A stretch of DNA of 64,000 bases from Comamonas sp. GB3 AK4-5 (GCF_041320665.1 NZ_CP166730.1:1240001-1304000), one strand, 5' to 3'. Shown: positions 8,045 through 16,442, numbered from the stretch's first letter. Made by a program: numbers and translations. The notes: generated by a model not told the origin, from the letters alone.

Positions 8045-8518
8045 ATGACGAAAAAAAGCTTTGCCTCCTATGCCGAGGTGTTGGCCGCTGTGGGCCAGGA
8101 TGTGGCCCTGACGGACTGGGTCACCATCACCCAGGAACAGATCAATCTGTTTGCCGATGCGACGGGTGACCACCAGTGGATACATGTGGATCCGGAGCGT
8201 GCCAGCCAGGGCCCGTTTGGCGCGCCTGTGGCCCATGGCTTTCTGACGCTGTCGCTGCTGGCCAGGTTTCTGCAGGAATCCACGGGTGTGGAAGGCGCCA
8301 AGGTGGGTGTGAACTACGGCCTCAACAAGGTGCGCTTTCCGGCACCTGTGCCGGTGGGCAGCCGGCTGCGTGGCCATATCAAGCTGCTGGCGGCCGAGGC
8401 AGTGGCGCCCGATGGCATGCAGATGACCTGGGGCGTCACGGTGGAGCGCGAAGGCAGCGACAAGCCGGTGTGTGTGGCCGAATCGCTGAGCCGCAGCTAC
8501 GGCGCCGCCATGGGCTGA
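8045..8518 (+). CDS. MaoC family (R)-specific enoyl-CoA hydratase
   Basis: A 157-residue hot-dog fold hydratase. The hydratase-2 motif is clear: 'FADATGDHQWIHVDPERA' supplies the catalytic Asp and His, and 'PFGAPVAHGFLTLSLLARFL' follows. It adds water to trans-2-enoyl-CoA, linking beta-oxidation to (R)-3-hydroxyacyl-CoA, for example for polyhydroxyalkanoate synthesis; the exact chain length is unknown. ATG 8045 is preferred over 7961 because the extra 28 residues lack family similarity. It is divergent from the SUKH gene and followed by a hairpin. Confidence 0.93.
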   Translation: MTKKSFASYAEVLAAVGQDVALTDWVTITQEQINLFADATGDHQWIHVDPERASQGPFGAPVAHGFLTLSLLARFLQESTGVEGAKVGVNYGLNKVRFPAPVPVGSRLRGHIKLLAAEAVAPDGMQMTWGVTVEREGSDKPVCVAESLSRSYGAAMG

Positions 8519-8533
8519 GCACGGTCAACAAAA

Positions 8534-8561
8534 AGCCCCGCGGGCTTGCGCCAGCGGGGCT
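8534..8561. terminator. hairpin terminator candidate between maoC and the MITE-like element
   Basis: Perfect 8-bp stem AGCCCCGC (8534-8541) and GCGGGGCT (8554-8561). The T-rich side (complement of AACAAAAA) lies on the minus strand, so it best terminates leftward transcription from the DUF4148 gene, but it can also end maoC. Confidence 0.55.
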
Positions 8562-8605
8562 AGATGGTTTGAACGAGCTGCTGACGCAGGATGCGTTCAG
8601 AGGGC

Positions 8606-8877
8606 TTAGAGCGTGTTCACGATCTCCTCGCGACGCGCCAGTGTCTTTGCGGGATGGGGTACAAGGCGCGATACCGCAGCAATAGCCGCGCTATTGCGAG
8701 GATTCGCAACGACGTAGACCGCCCGCAAAGGCACTGGCCCGCAGGGTTGGAGCGAAATCGGGCGATTTCTTCGCGCTGAAGCTTGCTTGCACCCCGGTGC
8801 AAGCTGTGCCCCATCACTTCGAACTCATCCCGATTGCGCTTCAACGCGCCTGCGTAGAGATCGTGAACACGCTCTTA
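8606..8877. mobile_element. MITE-like element with perfect 18-bp terminal inverted repeats
   Basis: An 18-bp repeat GAGCGTGTTCACGATCTC (8609-8626) returns as its exact reverse complement at 8857-8874. Both ends are flanked by TTA (8606-8608, 8875-8877), a possible target duplication. Inside are nested stems: 8637-8653 with 8722-8738 (17 bp, one wobble) enclosing GCAATAG/CTATTGC (8679-8697), and 8750-8762 with 8829-8841 enclosing the 9-bp GCTTGCACC/GGTGCAAGC (8785-8804). No coding frame fits. The whole 266 bp could fold into a branched cruciform. The right end touches the DUF4148 stop codon. Confidence 0.75.
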
Positions 8878-9189
8878 TTCACCCCAGACGATGCTGCCCT
8901 CTTTGAGGGCAGCTTGGGTTTCGGCACGCACGGCCTCGCGGCTCACGGCTGAGTTGATGGCCAGCTCGTCGGCGCGCAGCTGCACCTGGTTGCCATTCAT
9001 GGCCATGCGGTGCTGCTGGCGTGCGGCCTGCAGCTCGGCCACGACTTCGGCACGGGTCAGCGTGCTGTGGCTTTCCACTGTGGGGGGCCAGGGTTGTTCG
9101 CCCTGTGGGGCTGGAACGCCTGCTGCCTGTGCGCCCAGGGCGGCCAAGGACAAAGCGGCTGCAAGACCCAAAGTGTGAATGTTTTTCAT
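8875..9189 (-). CDS. DUF4148 domain-containing exported protein
   Basis: A 104-residue protein starting at ATG 9189 with a Sec signal peptide (MKNIHTLGLAAALSLAALGAQA). The mature part has the DUF4148 pattern 'LTRAEVVAELQAARQQ...' and ends 'SREAVRAETQAALKEGSIVWGE'. Such small periplasmic proteins are numerous in Burkholderiales; function is unknown. Its TAA stop (8875-8877) directly abuts the terminal repeat of the MITE-like element. A longer frame to 9282 lacks the signal peptide at its start and is not used. Confidence 0.88.
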   Translation of the reverse strand: MKNIHTLGLAAALSLAALGAQAAGVPAPQGEQPWPPTVESHSTLTRAEVVAELQAARQQHRMAMNGNQVQLRADELAINSAVSREAVRAETQAALKEGSIVWGE

Positions 9190-9368
9190 GGTTGATCCTT
9201 TCCTGTCATGAACCGGTGCATGGCCTCGCCGCACCGTGTGACTTGAATGTAGATCGTCCCAATGAAGAAGATAAGCCTGCAATGCTGCGACTTATTGTTC
9301 TGATTTTGTGATGAATTTAGCCTGAACTTGTGCCGCTTTTGCGGCTCTGATGCGGCAGGCTTCGAGTC

Positions 9369-9836
9369 TTATGGCGTGGCAAAACCGTTCTGGCGCCAGG
9401 CCTCAAACACCGTCACCGCCACGGCGTTGGACAGGTTCAGGCTGCGCTGGCCGGCCCGCATGGGCAGGCGCAGACGCTGGCTTTCGGGAAAGCTGTTGCG
9501 CAGATCGGGCGGCAGGCCCCGGGTTTCGCAGCCAAACACCAGCCAGTCACCGGGCTGGAAAGCCAGGTCAAAGGCCGGGCGGCTGCCATGGGTGGTCATG
9601 GCAAACATGCGCTCGGGGGCAGGCTGCATGGCGGCCACAAACGCCTCCCAGTTGGCATGGCGGCGCACCGCTGCGTACTCGTGGTAGTCCAGACCGGCAC
9701 GGCGCATATGGCGGTCTTCCATGGAAAATCCCAGGGGCTCGATCAGGTGCAGATCGCAGCCGGTGTTGGCGGCCAGGCGGATGACGTTGCCCGTGTTCGG
9801 GGGGATCTCGGGCGTGACAAGAACAATGTGGAACAT
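9369..9836 (-). CDS. trmL: tRNA (cytidine(34)-2'-O)-methyltransferase TrmL
   Basis: A 155-residue SPOUT methyltransferase. It shows the family start '[37 protein letters not shown]', the 'FGCETRGLP' motif 2, and the trefoil-knot '[27 protein letters not shown]' motif 3 that binds S-adenosylmethionine. It methylates the 2'-OH of the wobble base of leucine tRNAs. The length is typical (about 155). It follows comF on the same strand with a 47-bp gap, so the two may be co-transcribed. Confidence 0.95.
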   Translation of the reverse strand: MFHIVLVTPEIPPNTGNVIRLAANTGCDLHLIEPLGFSMEDRHMRRAGLDYHEYAAVRRHANWEAFVAAMQPAPERMFAMTTHGSRPAFDLAFQPGDWLVFGCETRGLPPDLRNSFPESQRLRLPMRAGQRSLNLSNAVAVTVFEAWRQNGFATP

Positions 9837-9883
9837 AAGCCGCGTATTGTCGTGCCCTGCGTGCACACCTGTGTGGCCTGGGT

Positions 9884-10585
9884 TTATGGGGTGCGGGCCA
9901 GCGCCACGGCCGCCACCTGGAGGGCGCCGGCCTGCAGCAGGGCATGGGCTGCCGCATTCAAGGTGGCGCCGGTGGTGATGACATCGTCCACCAGCAGCAC
10001 GCACTGCCCGGCAATGCGTGTGCGGGCCGCATCGGGCACGGAGAAAGCCCCGCGCAGATTGCGCAGCCGGGCGGCCCGCCCCTGTCCCGTTTGGGCGGGT
10101 GTGTGGTGCAGGCGCTGCAGGCCCTGGGGCAGAACCTGGGGTGCATCCAGGGCGCGGGCCAGCAGCAGGCTTTGGTGATAGCCCCGGGCACGCAGGCGCT
10201 GCACCGACATGGGAATGGGAATGCTGAGTGCGCATTGCGCGCGCAAGGCCAGCCACTGGGGATCTGTCTGCATCCATTGCGCGAGATGGCGGGTGAGGGC
10301 GGGCTGGGCGCCGTATTTCCACTGGGTCAACAGCCGTGACCAGGGGTAGCCATAGTCCACGGCCACCACGCAGTGGGACAGCGGTGGTGGCTGGCGCAGA
10401 CAGGCGCCGCACAGGCCCTGGGGATTGTCGGCAGGCAGTTGCAGGGCGCAACTGCGGCAGCGCGGTACGGGGCAGGCAAAACGCGCCATGCAGTCGCGGC
10501 ACAGCGGCTGGGCTGGCCAGCGCAGGCACAGCAGGCACTGGCTGGGCCAGAGATGGGATAGCCATGCCGAAAGCGGTGAGCGCAT
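9884..10585 (-). CDS. comF: ComF family phosphoribosyltransferase-like protein
   Basis: A 233-residue ComFC/GntX-like protein. The N-terminus has a Cys-rich zinc-ribbon (CLLC...CRDC...CRSC...CGAC between about 18 and 63). The C-terminal phosphoribosyltransferase fold carries the PRPP loop '[13 protein letters not shown]' at about 195-207. Members take part in DNA uptake for natural transformation or in use of external DNA. It lies head-to-head with the BioC-like gene, 102 bp between starts. Confidence 0.92.
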   Translation of the reverse strand: MRSPLSAWLSHLWPSQCLLCLRWPAQPLCRDCMARFACPVPRCRSCALQLPADNPQGLCGACLRQPPPLSHCVVAVDYGYPWSRLLTQWKYGAQPALTRHLAQWMQTDPQWLALRAQCALSIPIPMSVQRLRARGYHQSLLLARALDAPQVLPQGLQRLHHTPAQTGQGRAARLRNLRGAFSVPDAARTRIAGQCVLLVDDVITTGATLNAAAHALLQAGALQVAAVALARTP

Positions 10586-10687
10586 GGAGTCAATATACTG
10601 CCCGCCGCAGTGTCATGGCCTGGGGGGCCGAGCCTCCGGTCCATGCACTGCGCCTTTCTTTGCCTTGTTCTCCCTTGGGTTTCGTCC

Positions 10688-11599
10688 ATGTCTACCGCGC
10701 TGCCTCCCACCATCGACCCCATTGCTGCCGCACGCTGGCAGGCCCGCGCACCTGCGGCTTCGCCCTGGCTGCATGAAGAGGTGGCGCGGCGCATGGAGCA
10801 GCGTTTGCAGTGGATGGCCAAGCCCCCCACATCCTGGCTGGACTGGGCGCCGGTGCGTGGCGGCCTGCAAGGCCATGGCCTGGTGGCCGAGCGCTATCCC
10901 CAGGCCCAGCGCTGGGTGCATGAGCCCCAGCCGCAGCACGCCGAGGTGGCACGCAAGGCGCTGGGCAAGTCCTGGTGGGATGTGCAGCGCTGGTCCGGCA
11001 AGCAGCCGCGCTTTGGTCTGCCTGCTGTGGGTGAAGAAGTGCAGATGCTCTGGGCCAATATGCATTTGCACCAGGCGGCCGACCCCCAGGCGTTGCTGGC
11101 GCAGTGGCTCAAGGCCTTGGCCGTGGATGGCTTTGTGATGTTCTCCTGCCTGGGGCCGGATACGGCGCAGGAGCTGCATGCGCTCTACCAAAAAGCGGGC
11201 TGGCCGCCCGCAGGCCACAGCTTTACCGACATGCATGACCTGGGCGACATGATGGTGCAGGGCGGTTTTGCCGAGCCGGTGATGGACATGGAGCACATCA
11301 CACTCACCTTTGCCACGCCCGAGCGTTTGCTGCAGGAGCTGCGCGAGCTGGGCTGCAATCTGCACCCCCAGCGTTTTGCGGGTCTGCGCGGCAAGGCGTG
11401 GCGGCGCGAGCTCTTGGCCCAGCTCGATGGTTTGCTACGAGTCAAGGAGCAGGACGGACAGTTGGCGTTGACCTTCGAAGTGGTCTATGGACATGCTTAC
11501 AAACCGATGCCACGGGTGCGTGCCTCGGGGGAAAGCATGGTGGCGTTGGACGACATGAAGGCCATGTTGCGGCAGGGGCGCAACACGGGTTTGCGATAG
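10688..11599 (+). CDS. BioC-like methyltransferase (malonyl-ACP O-methyltransferase type)
   Basis: A 303-residue protein related to biotin synthesis protein BioC. Family features include 'IDPIAAARWQARAPAASPWLHEEVARRMEQRLQWM' at the N-terminus, 'WANMHLH...DPQALLAQWLKALAVDGFVMFSCLGPDTAQEL' in the middle and 'FTDMHDLGDMMVQGGFAEPVMDME' near the end. The usual glycine-rich SAM motif I is degenerate ('SWLDWAPVRGGLQGHGL'), so activity is less certain. BioC starts biotin synthesis by methylating malonyl-ACP. No other bio gene is in the window. ATG 10688 is chosen at the conserved N-terminus. Confidence 0.78.
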   Translation: MSTALPPTIDPIAAARWQARAPAASPWLHEEVARRMEQRLQWMAKPPTSWLDWAPVRGGLQGHGLVAERYPQAQRWVHEPQPQHAEVARKALGKSWWDVQRWSGKQPRFGLPAVGEEVQMLWANMHLHQAADPQALLAQWLKALAVDGFVMFSCLGPDTAQELHALYQKAGWPPAGHSFTDMHDLGDMMVQGGFAEPVMDMEHITLTFATPERLLQELRELGCNLHPQRFAGLRGKAWRRELLAQLDGLLRVKEQDGQLALTFEVVYGHAYKPMPRVRASGESMVALDDMKAMLRQGRNTGLR

Positions 11600-11620
11600 C
11601 ACGAAAGGCGCGTCAGCTCT

Positions 11621-11648
11621 TTTGATTCTGCGCAAAGCCTTCTACAAT
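11621..11648 (+). promoter_or_regulatory. candidate sigma70 promoter for the cox operon leader
   Basis: TTTGAT at 11621-11626 and TACAAT at 11643-11648, 16-nt spacing. The predicted start near 11655 coincides with the first base of the structured segment. No other similar pair was noticed in the rest of the leader. Confidence 0.4.
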
Positions 11649-11654
11649 TTTTTC

Positions 11655-11795
11655 AACGACTGACACAGCAGCTCTCCCCGGATCGCAGGAACTTAGGCCG
11701 GGGAACCGTGCCACGGCCCTATGCCGTCAGGAGGGAAGAATTGGTGTTTCGCATTGCCTTGGAGTCAGGTCGGCACCTGTTGCGTGCCAAGGCCT
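11655..11795 (+). ncRNA. candidate structured leader RNA or small RNA upstream of coxB
   Basis: Stems visible in order: TCCCCGG (11675-11681) with CCGGGGA (11698-11704); ACGGC (11713-11717) with GCCGT (11723-11727); and GCCTT (11756-11760) with AAGGC, stacked on GGCAC/GTGCC (ends near 11793). CTGAC at 11660-11664 could close the domain with GTCAG at 11726-11730 or at 11764-11768; the first choice competes with the ACGGC hairpin, a switch-like arrangement. It does not match the riboswitch consensus sequences I know (TPP, FMN, cobalamin, glycine, SAM, SAH, c-di-GMP, guanidine, fluoride). Confidence 0.4.
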
Positions 11796-12150
11796 GCATG
11801 CTGAAATTTTTCACCCCGCAGCGGTCTGACCACGGTTTTTTCGACAGGGTCTGGTGGGCGCAGTCTCACGCCGTTGCCAGGATGGTGGCGCCTGCTGCGC
11901 GCCACTGCGCTGCGCCACATGCCCTGCTGCATGCTCGGCAGCATGCGCTGACACACAACCCCGCGCCACGCGCAGTTCCCCGTCTCACCAGGCAATCGGT
12001 ATGGAGCGTGCGCTTTGCACGCGCCTGCAGGAGAGGGCGCGCCCGCGCCAGCGCCGCCCCCTGACGTCTGCCGCAAGGGCTGTTCGCAGCGACAGCGAAC
12101 CGGCCCCATAGCTTCCCAGGTTTCCGTGGCCCACGACTTGAGCGAGAACT

Positions 12151-13449
12151 ATGAAAAGCATCACATCCCGGCCTCTTTCACTGACGTTGCTGTCTGCGCT
12201 GGCATGGCTGTCGCAGACGGCCCACGCCGTGCAAGATTTGCCCGGCGGCCCTTCCGTGCGCCAGATGAACCTGGCCCCGCCGGTGACCCGCATTGCGCAG
12301 GAGCAGCATTTTCTGCATTGGATGATGCTGGGCATCTGCAGCGTGATCTTTGTCGGGGTGTTTGCGGTGATGTTCTATTCCATCTGGAAGCACCGCCGTT
12401 CCCAGGGCGCCAAAGCGGCCAACTTCCATGAGTCGGCCGCGGTCGAGGTGGCATGGACCGTCATCCCCTTCATCATCGTCATCCTGATGGCCTTGCCGGC
12501 CACCAAGGTACTGGTGGCGCAGAAAGACACGACCAATGCCGATCTGACCGTGAAGGTCACAGGCTACCAGTGGAAATGGGGTTATGACTACCTCAAGGGC
12601 GAGGGCGAGGGCCTGAGCTTCATCTCCACGCTGGACAGCAGCCACCGCGCCCTGTCCAGCAGCGGCGATGTGAAGAATGCCCCCAATGATTACCTGCTCA
12701 AGGTGGACCAGCCCCTGGTGGTGCCTGCCGGCAAAAAGGTGCGCATCATCACCACGGCCAACGATGTGATTCACTCCTTCATGGTGCCGGCCTTTGGCAT
12801 CAAGCAGGACGCCATTCCCGGCTTTGTGCGGGACACCTGGTTCAAGGCCGACAAGCCCGGCGACTATTACGGTCAGTGTGCCGAGCTGTGTGGCAAGGAA
12901 CACGCTTACATGCCCATTCACGTGAAGGTGTTGGCGCCTGGCGAGTACAAGAGCTGGGTGGAGGAAGAGGGCAAGAAAGCCGCGGCCAAGCGCGATGACC
13001 CGAACAAGGTCTGGAAGCTGGAAGAGCTGGTGCAGCGTGGCGAGAAGGTCTACGCCGCCAACTGCGCCCTCTGCCACCAACCCAATGGCAAGGGCGCGGG
13101 GCCCATCAAACCACTGGATGGCAGTGCGGTGGTGCAGGGGCCGCTGGCCGAAGCCATGCATGTGGTGCTGGAAGGGCGCAACAACGGTGCCATGCCGTCG
13201 TGGAAAGCACTCAGCGATGTGGAGTTGGCGGCGGTGCTGACCTTTGTGAAAAACCACTGGAGCAACCAGACGGGCCAGCTGGTGCAGCCCAGCCAGTTCA
13301 AGGATGCGCGTGGTGGCAAATTCCCCGAAGGGGGGGCTGCTGCGGCCGCGCCCGCACCCGCGCCAGCTGCGGGTGAGGCTGCAGACAAGACGGCCGCAGC
13401 GCAGACAAGTCCGTCTGCCGCGCGCGTGGACATGGTGGCGGCGCAGTGA
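12151..13449 (+). CDS. coxB: cytochrome c oxidase subunit II with C-terminal cytochrome c domain
   Basis: A 432-residue protein. It has a signal peptide (cleavage near Ala-His-Ala), two membrane helices (about 50-75 and 95-117), and a cupredoxin domain with the dinuclear CuA site in 'YYGQCAELCGKEHAYMPIH', His at 'DVIHSFMVPAFG'. A caa3-like extension follows with heme c motif CALCH (near 308) and axial Met in 'NNGAMPSWKALS', then an Ala/Pro-rich tail. It accepts electrons from cytochrome c and passes them to subunit I. First gene of the oxidase operon; its start is preceded by a GAGCGAG site. Confidence 0.97.
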   Translation: MKSITSRPLSLTLLSALAWLSQTAHAVQDLPGGPSVRQMNLAPPVTRIAQEQHFLHWMMLGICSVIFVGVFAVMFYSIWKHRRSQGAKAANFHESAAVEVAWTVIPFIIVILMALPATKVLVAQKDTTNADLTVKVTGYQWKWGYDYLKGEGEGLSFISTLDSSHRALSSSGDVKNAPNDYLLKVDQPLVVPAGKKVRIITTANDVIHSFMVPAFGIKQDAIPGFVRDTWFKADKPGDYYGQCAELCGKEHAYMPIHVKVLAPGEYKSWVEEEGKKAAAKRDDPNKVWKLEELVQRGEKVYAANCALCHQPNGKGAGPIKPLDGSAVVQGPLAEAMHVVLEGRNNGAMPSWKALSDVELAAVLTFVKNHWSNQTGQLVQPSQFKDARGGKFPEGGAAAAAPAPAPAAGEAADKTAAAQTSPSAARVDMVAAQ

Positions 13450-13485
13450 TGCGGGCCTGATGGCGACTATCCGGAGACAAAGCAT

Positions 13486-15159
13486 ATGAGCGCTGTTTAC
13501 CCCCCTTCGCACACCCCGGGCTCCGATGCGGCGGCGCCTGGTGCGGGCCATGAGCCTCACGACCATGGCCACCATGGTGATCACCACCATGCCACGCCCA
13601 CGGGCTGGCGCCGCTGGCTTTACGCCACCAACCACAAGGACATCGGCACGCTGTATCTGCTGTTTGCCTTCACCATGCTGATGGTGGGCGGCGTGCTGGC
13701 GCTGCTGATTCGCGCCGAGCTGTTCGAGCCGGGGCTGCAAATCGTCAACCCCGAGTTCTTCAACCAGCTCACCACCATGCACGGGCTGATCATGGTGTTC
13801 GGCGCCATCATGCCGGCCTTTGTGGGCTTTGCAAACTGGATGATTCCGCTGCAGATCGGTGCATCGGACATGGCGTTTGCGCGCATGAACAACTTCAGCT
13901 TCTGGCTGATGATTCCCGCCGCCATGATGCTGGTGGGATCGTTCTTCATGCCCGGTGGTGCGCCGGCTGCGGGCTGGACGCTGTATGCCCCGCTGACGCT
14001 GCAGATGGGCCCGTCCATGGACACCAGCATCTTTGCCATGCACATCATGGGTGCCAGCTCCATCATGGGCTCCATCAACATCATCGTCACCATCCTGAAC
14101 ATGCGCGCGCCGGGCATGACCTTGATGAAGATGCCCATGTTCGCCTGGACCTGGCTGATCACGGCCTACCTCCTGATTGCCGTGATGCCGGTGCTGGCCG
14201 GCGCCATCACCATGACGCTGACGGACCGCCATTTCGGCACCAGCTTCTTCAACCCCGGCGGCGGCGGCGACCCGGTGATGTACCAGCACATCTTCTGGTT
14301 CTTTGGTCACCCCGAGGTCTACATCATGATCCTGCCGGCCTTTGGCATCATCAGCCAGATCGTGCCGGCCTTCAGCCGCAAAAAGCTGTTTGGCTACACC
14401 TCCATGGTGTATGCCGTGGCGGCCATTGCCATCCTGTCCTTCATCGTCTGGGCCCACCATATGTTCACCACCGGCATGCCGGTGACGGGCCAGCTGTTCT
14501 TCATGTACGCCACCATGCTGATCTCGGTGCCCACGGCGGTGAAGATCTTCAACTGGGTGGCCACCATGTGGCGCGGCTCCATGACGTTCGAGACCCCCAT
14601 GTTGTTTTCCGTGGGCTTCATCTTCGTGTTCACCATGGGCGGCTTCACCGGCTTGATTCTGTCCATGGCGCCCATAGACATCCAGCTGCAGGACACCTAT
14701 TACGTGGTGGCGCATTTCCACTATGTGCTGGTGGCGGGATCGCTGTTTTCCATGTTCGCCGGCTACTACTACTGGGCACCGAAATGGACCGGGGTGATGT
14801 ATTCCGAAACCCGTGGGCAAATCCATTTCTGGGGCTCGCTGATCTTCTTCAACGTCACCTTCTTCCCCATGCACTTTCTGGGGCTGGCCGGCATGCCGCG
14901 CCGCTATGCCGACTACCCCATGCAGTTTGCCGACTTCAACGCCGTGGCCTCGGTCGGGGCTTTTGGCTTTGGCCTGATGCAGGTGTATTTCTTGCTTGCG
15001 GTGTTGCTGCCCGCCATGCGCAAGCAGGGCGCCCCGGCACCGCAAAAACCCTGGGACGGTGCCGAGGGACTGGAGTGGGAAGTGCCTTCGCCCGCGCCTT
15101 TCCATACCTTTGAAAACCCGCCCAAGCTGGACGAAACCGCGACCCGCGTGATTGGATAA
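13486..15159 (+). CDS. coxA: cytochrome c oxidase subunit I
   Basis: A 557-residue heme-copper oxidase catalytic subunit with about twelve membrane helices. Visible landmarks: 'TTMHGLIMVFGAIMPAFVGFANWMIPLQIGA' (low-spin heme His), 'WFFGHPEVYIMILPAFGIISQ' (CuB His and cross-linked Tyr), 'WAHHMFTTGMP' (two CuB His), and 'DTYYVVAHFHYVLVAGS' (heme a3 and heme a His). It has the D- and K-channel residues of A-type oxidases. The His-rich N-terminal segment (about 20-35) is typical of Burkholderiales. It is 36 bp downstream of coxB. Confidence 0.98.
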   Translation: MSAVYPPSHTPGSDAAAPGAGHEPHDHGHHGDHHHATPTGWRRWLYATNHKDIGTLYLLFAFTMLMVGGVLALLIRAELFEPGLQIVNPEFFNQLTTMHGLIMVFGAIMPAFVGFANWMIPLQIGASDMAFARMNNFSFWLMIPAAMMLVGSFFMPGGAPAAGWTLYAPLTLQMGPSMDTSIFAMHIMGASSIMGSINIIVTILNMRAPGMTLMKMPMFAWTWLITAYLLIAVMPVLAGAITMTLTDRHFGTSFFNPGGGGDPVMYQHIFWFFGHPEVYIMILPAFGIISQIVPAFSRKKLFGYTSMVYAVAAIAILSFIVWAHHMFTTGMPVTGQLFFMYATMLISVPTAVKIFNWVATMWRGSMTFETPMLFSVGFIFVFTMGGFTGLILSMAPIDIQLQDTYYVVAHFHYVLVAGSLFSMFAGYYYWAPKWTGVMYSETRGQIHFWGSLIFFNVTFFPMHFLGLAGMPRRYADYPMQFADFNAVASVGAFGFGLMQVYFLLAVLLPAMRKQGAPAPQKPWDGAEGLEWEVPSPAPFHTFENPPKLDETATRVIG

Positions 15160-15162
15160 ACC

Positions 15163-15336
15163 ATGCATACCTTGCACCACCACCATAGCAACCACAACAC
15201 TTCCTCCGGCATGCCGGACCGCTCCACCGCCTACCAGTTGCAACGCCGCAAGAATTTGCGCCTGGCGCTGATCCTGGCATCTGTCGCCCTGGTGTTCCTG
15301 CTGGGCTTTGTGTTCAAGATGGCCTGGTTGAGATGA
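15163..15336 (+). CDS. small cytochrome oxidase assembly protein
   Basis: A 57-residue single-span membrane protein, starting 3 bp after the coxA stop. The N-terminus is His-rich ('HTLHHHHSNHN'), followed by 'YQLQRRKNLRLALILASVALVFLLGFVFKMAWLR' with one membrane helix. Its place between coxA and ctaG and this sequence pattern match the short 'cytochrome oxidase small assembly protein' of Burkholderiales. The histidines suggest copper or heme handling, but this is inference. Confidence 0.85.
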   Translation: MHTLHHHHSNHNTSSGMPDRSTAYQLQRRKNLRLALILASVALVFLLGFVFKMAWLR

Positions 15337-15345
15337 AGCAGCATC

Positions 15346-15455
15346 GCCCTGAGGCACGGCCTGCCTGCCCCTCGCTTTCGCATCGCTGGGCGATGCGGGA
15401 AGGGCTGCGTCATCGGTGTCTCGGGACGGTTCTTGCGCGGCTGCCCCGCCATAGG
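15346..15455 (+). repeat. interspersed repeat B, copy 2 (diverged), inside the cox operon
   Basis: Shares 'CCCTGAGGCA' and the hairpin core GCATCGC-TGG-GCGATGC (around 15379-15395) with the copy at 46814-46920, and 'TTCTTGCGCGGCTGCCC' with its second half. It separates the small assembly gene from ctaG and lies within the presumed operon transcript. Confidence 0.6.
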
Positions 15456-15550
15456 GCATGCCTGTTGGGCGTGCCGCACTCTGCTGGGGTATGCCAGCTG
15501 GACAGACTGAGCATGGCGCACAGCGCCATGGATCACGGATAGGAAGCGCC

Positions 15551-16159
15551 ATGGCTTTGCACCGAGACAATCTGCGCATGGTGGGCAAATTGGCCGTGGT
15601 GGCCGTGGGCATGTTTGCCTTTGGCTACGTCCTGATTCCCATCTACAAGCATGTGTGCGAGGCCCTGGGCATCAATGTGCTGGCTGTTTCAGAGCGCCAG
15701 GTGCCGGGCAACTCGGTGGGTTCGCCGCTGAACACGCAGGTGGACAAGAGCCGCACCATCACGGTGGAGTTCGACGCCAACACGCGTGGCCCCTGGGAGT
15801 TCAAGCCCGCACAGCGCTCGCTGCAGGTGCACCCGGGCGAGCTGGCCACGGTGATGTATGAATTCCAGAACGTGCAAAACCGGCGCATGGCCGCACAGGC
15901 TATTCCCAGCTATGCGCCGCGCAATGCCGCGCCGCATTTCAACAAGCTGGAGTGTTTTTGCTTCAACCAGTATGAGCTGGCGCCCGGTGAGAAAAAGGAA
16001 TGGCCCGTGGCCTTTGTGATCGATCCGCGCCTACCCAAGGATGTGAGCACCATCACCCTGTCCTATACCTTCTTTGAAGTGGGTGGTGCCATGCCAGCGG
16101 CACCCAGCACCACCCCGGCGCCGGTCGCCCATGTGGCGGTGGAGAAGGGTCAGTCATGA
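15551..16159 (+). CDS. ctaG: cytochrome c oxidase assembly protein CtaG (Cox11 family)
   Basis: A 202-residue protein: one N-terminal membrane anchor (about 11-30) followed by a periplasmic immunoglobulin-like copper domain. The copper-binding motif 'LECFCFNQYEL' is intact, and 'RMAAQAIPSYAPRNAAPHFNKLECF' precedes it as usual. It delivers copper to the CuB centre of subunit I. ATG 15551 is used; an upstream frame to 15458 encodes no family sequence. Its stop overlaps the start of the DUF2970 gene by 4 nt (ATGA). Confidence 0.95.
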   Translation: MALHRDNLRMVGKLAVVAVGMFAFGYVLIPIYKHVCEALGINVLAVSERQVPGNSVGSPLNTQVDKSRTITVEFDANTRGPWEFKPAQRSLQVHPGELATVMYEFQNVQNRRMAAQAIPSYAPRNAAPHFNKLECFCFNQYELAPGEKKEWPVAFVIDPRLPKDVSTITLSYTFFEVGGAMPAAPSTTPAPVAHVAVEKGQS

Positions 16160-16377
16160 ACCACAAGGCAAAGGCAGAGCTGAAGGCAGAACCAGAAAAC
16201 CGCGCCTGGTGGCGTTCCATCAAGGCTGTGGCCTGGGCCATGCTGGGGGTGCGCGATGGTGGCGAATACCAGCGCGATTTTGCCCAGCTGCACCCGCTGC
16301 AGGTGATTGCCATCGGCCTGGTGGCGATTTTTGCGCTGGTGCTGGGGTTGATCGCCCTAGTGCACTGGATGGTGTGA
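16156..16377 (+). CDS. DUF2970 domain-containing small membrane protein
   Basis: A 73-residue protein. The family pattern 'WWRSIKAVAWAMLGVRDGGEYQRDFAQLHPLQVIAIGLVAIFALVLGLIALVHWMV' is complete, with one C-terminal membrane helix. DUF2970 proteins are regularly encoded between ctaG and coxC in betaproteobacteria and are assumed to serve oxidase assembly; no activity is known. Translation is coupled to ctaG by a 4-nt overlap. Confidence 0.92.
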   Translation: MNHKAKAELKAEPENRAWWRSIKAVAWAMLGVRDGGEYQRDFAQLHPLQVIAIGLVAIFALVLGLIALVHWMV

Positions 16378-16386
16378 GTAAACCCA

Positions 16387-16411
16387 GGCCGGGCGCCCAG
16401 GGCGCCCGGCT
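16387..16411 (+). terminator. strong intra-operon hairpin between DUF2970 and coxC
   Basis: GCCGGGCGCC followed by a 2-nt loop and its complement GGCGCCCGGC makes a perfect GC-rich stem. There is no U-tract, so it may act as an mRNA-stabilising or processing hairpin rather than a terminator. Confidence 0.4.
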
Positions 16412-16442
16412 GAGCAAGGTCTATAACGACAGGAGCAGAGAC

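Larger units (their letters stand above)
11600..12150 (+). other. 551-bp intergenic leader upstream of coxB
   Basis: No convincing gene. A sigma70-like pair TTTGAT (11621-11626) and TACAAT (11643-11648), 16 nt apart, would start a transcript near 11655, almost 500 nt before coxB. The first 140 nt of it form several stems (see the separate entry). A 118-codon frame at 11708-12064 becomes Arg/Ala-rich, has no family resemblance, and is rejected. The rest, 11850-12130, is GC-rich without clear signals apart from short palindromes. Confidence 0.6.

Noticed and set aside
11708..12064. 118-codon frame upstream of coxB
   Set aside because: No family resemblance, Arg/Ala-rich end and no ribosome binding site; it overlaps the structured leader.
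12178..15612. 1144-codon open frame on the minus strand opposite coxB, coxA and the small assembly gene
   Set aside because: It is the antisense of well-recognised oxidase genes. The translation is His/Gln/Gly-rich with no domain, a typical high-GC shadow frame.
16387..16411. True terminator ending the cox operon before coxC
   Set aside because: The stem is strong but has no T-tract, and coxC with its own ribosome site follows at once in the conserved order.
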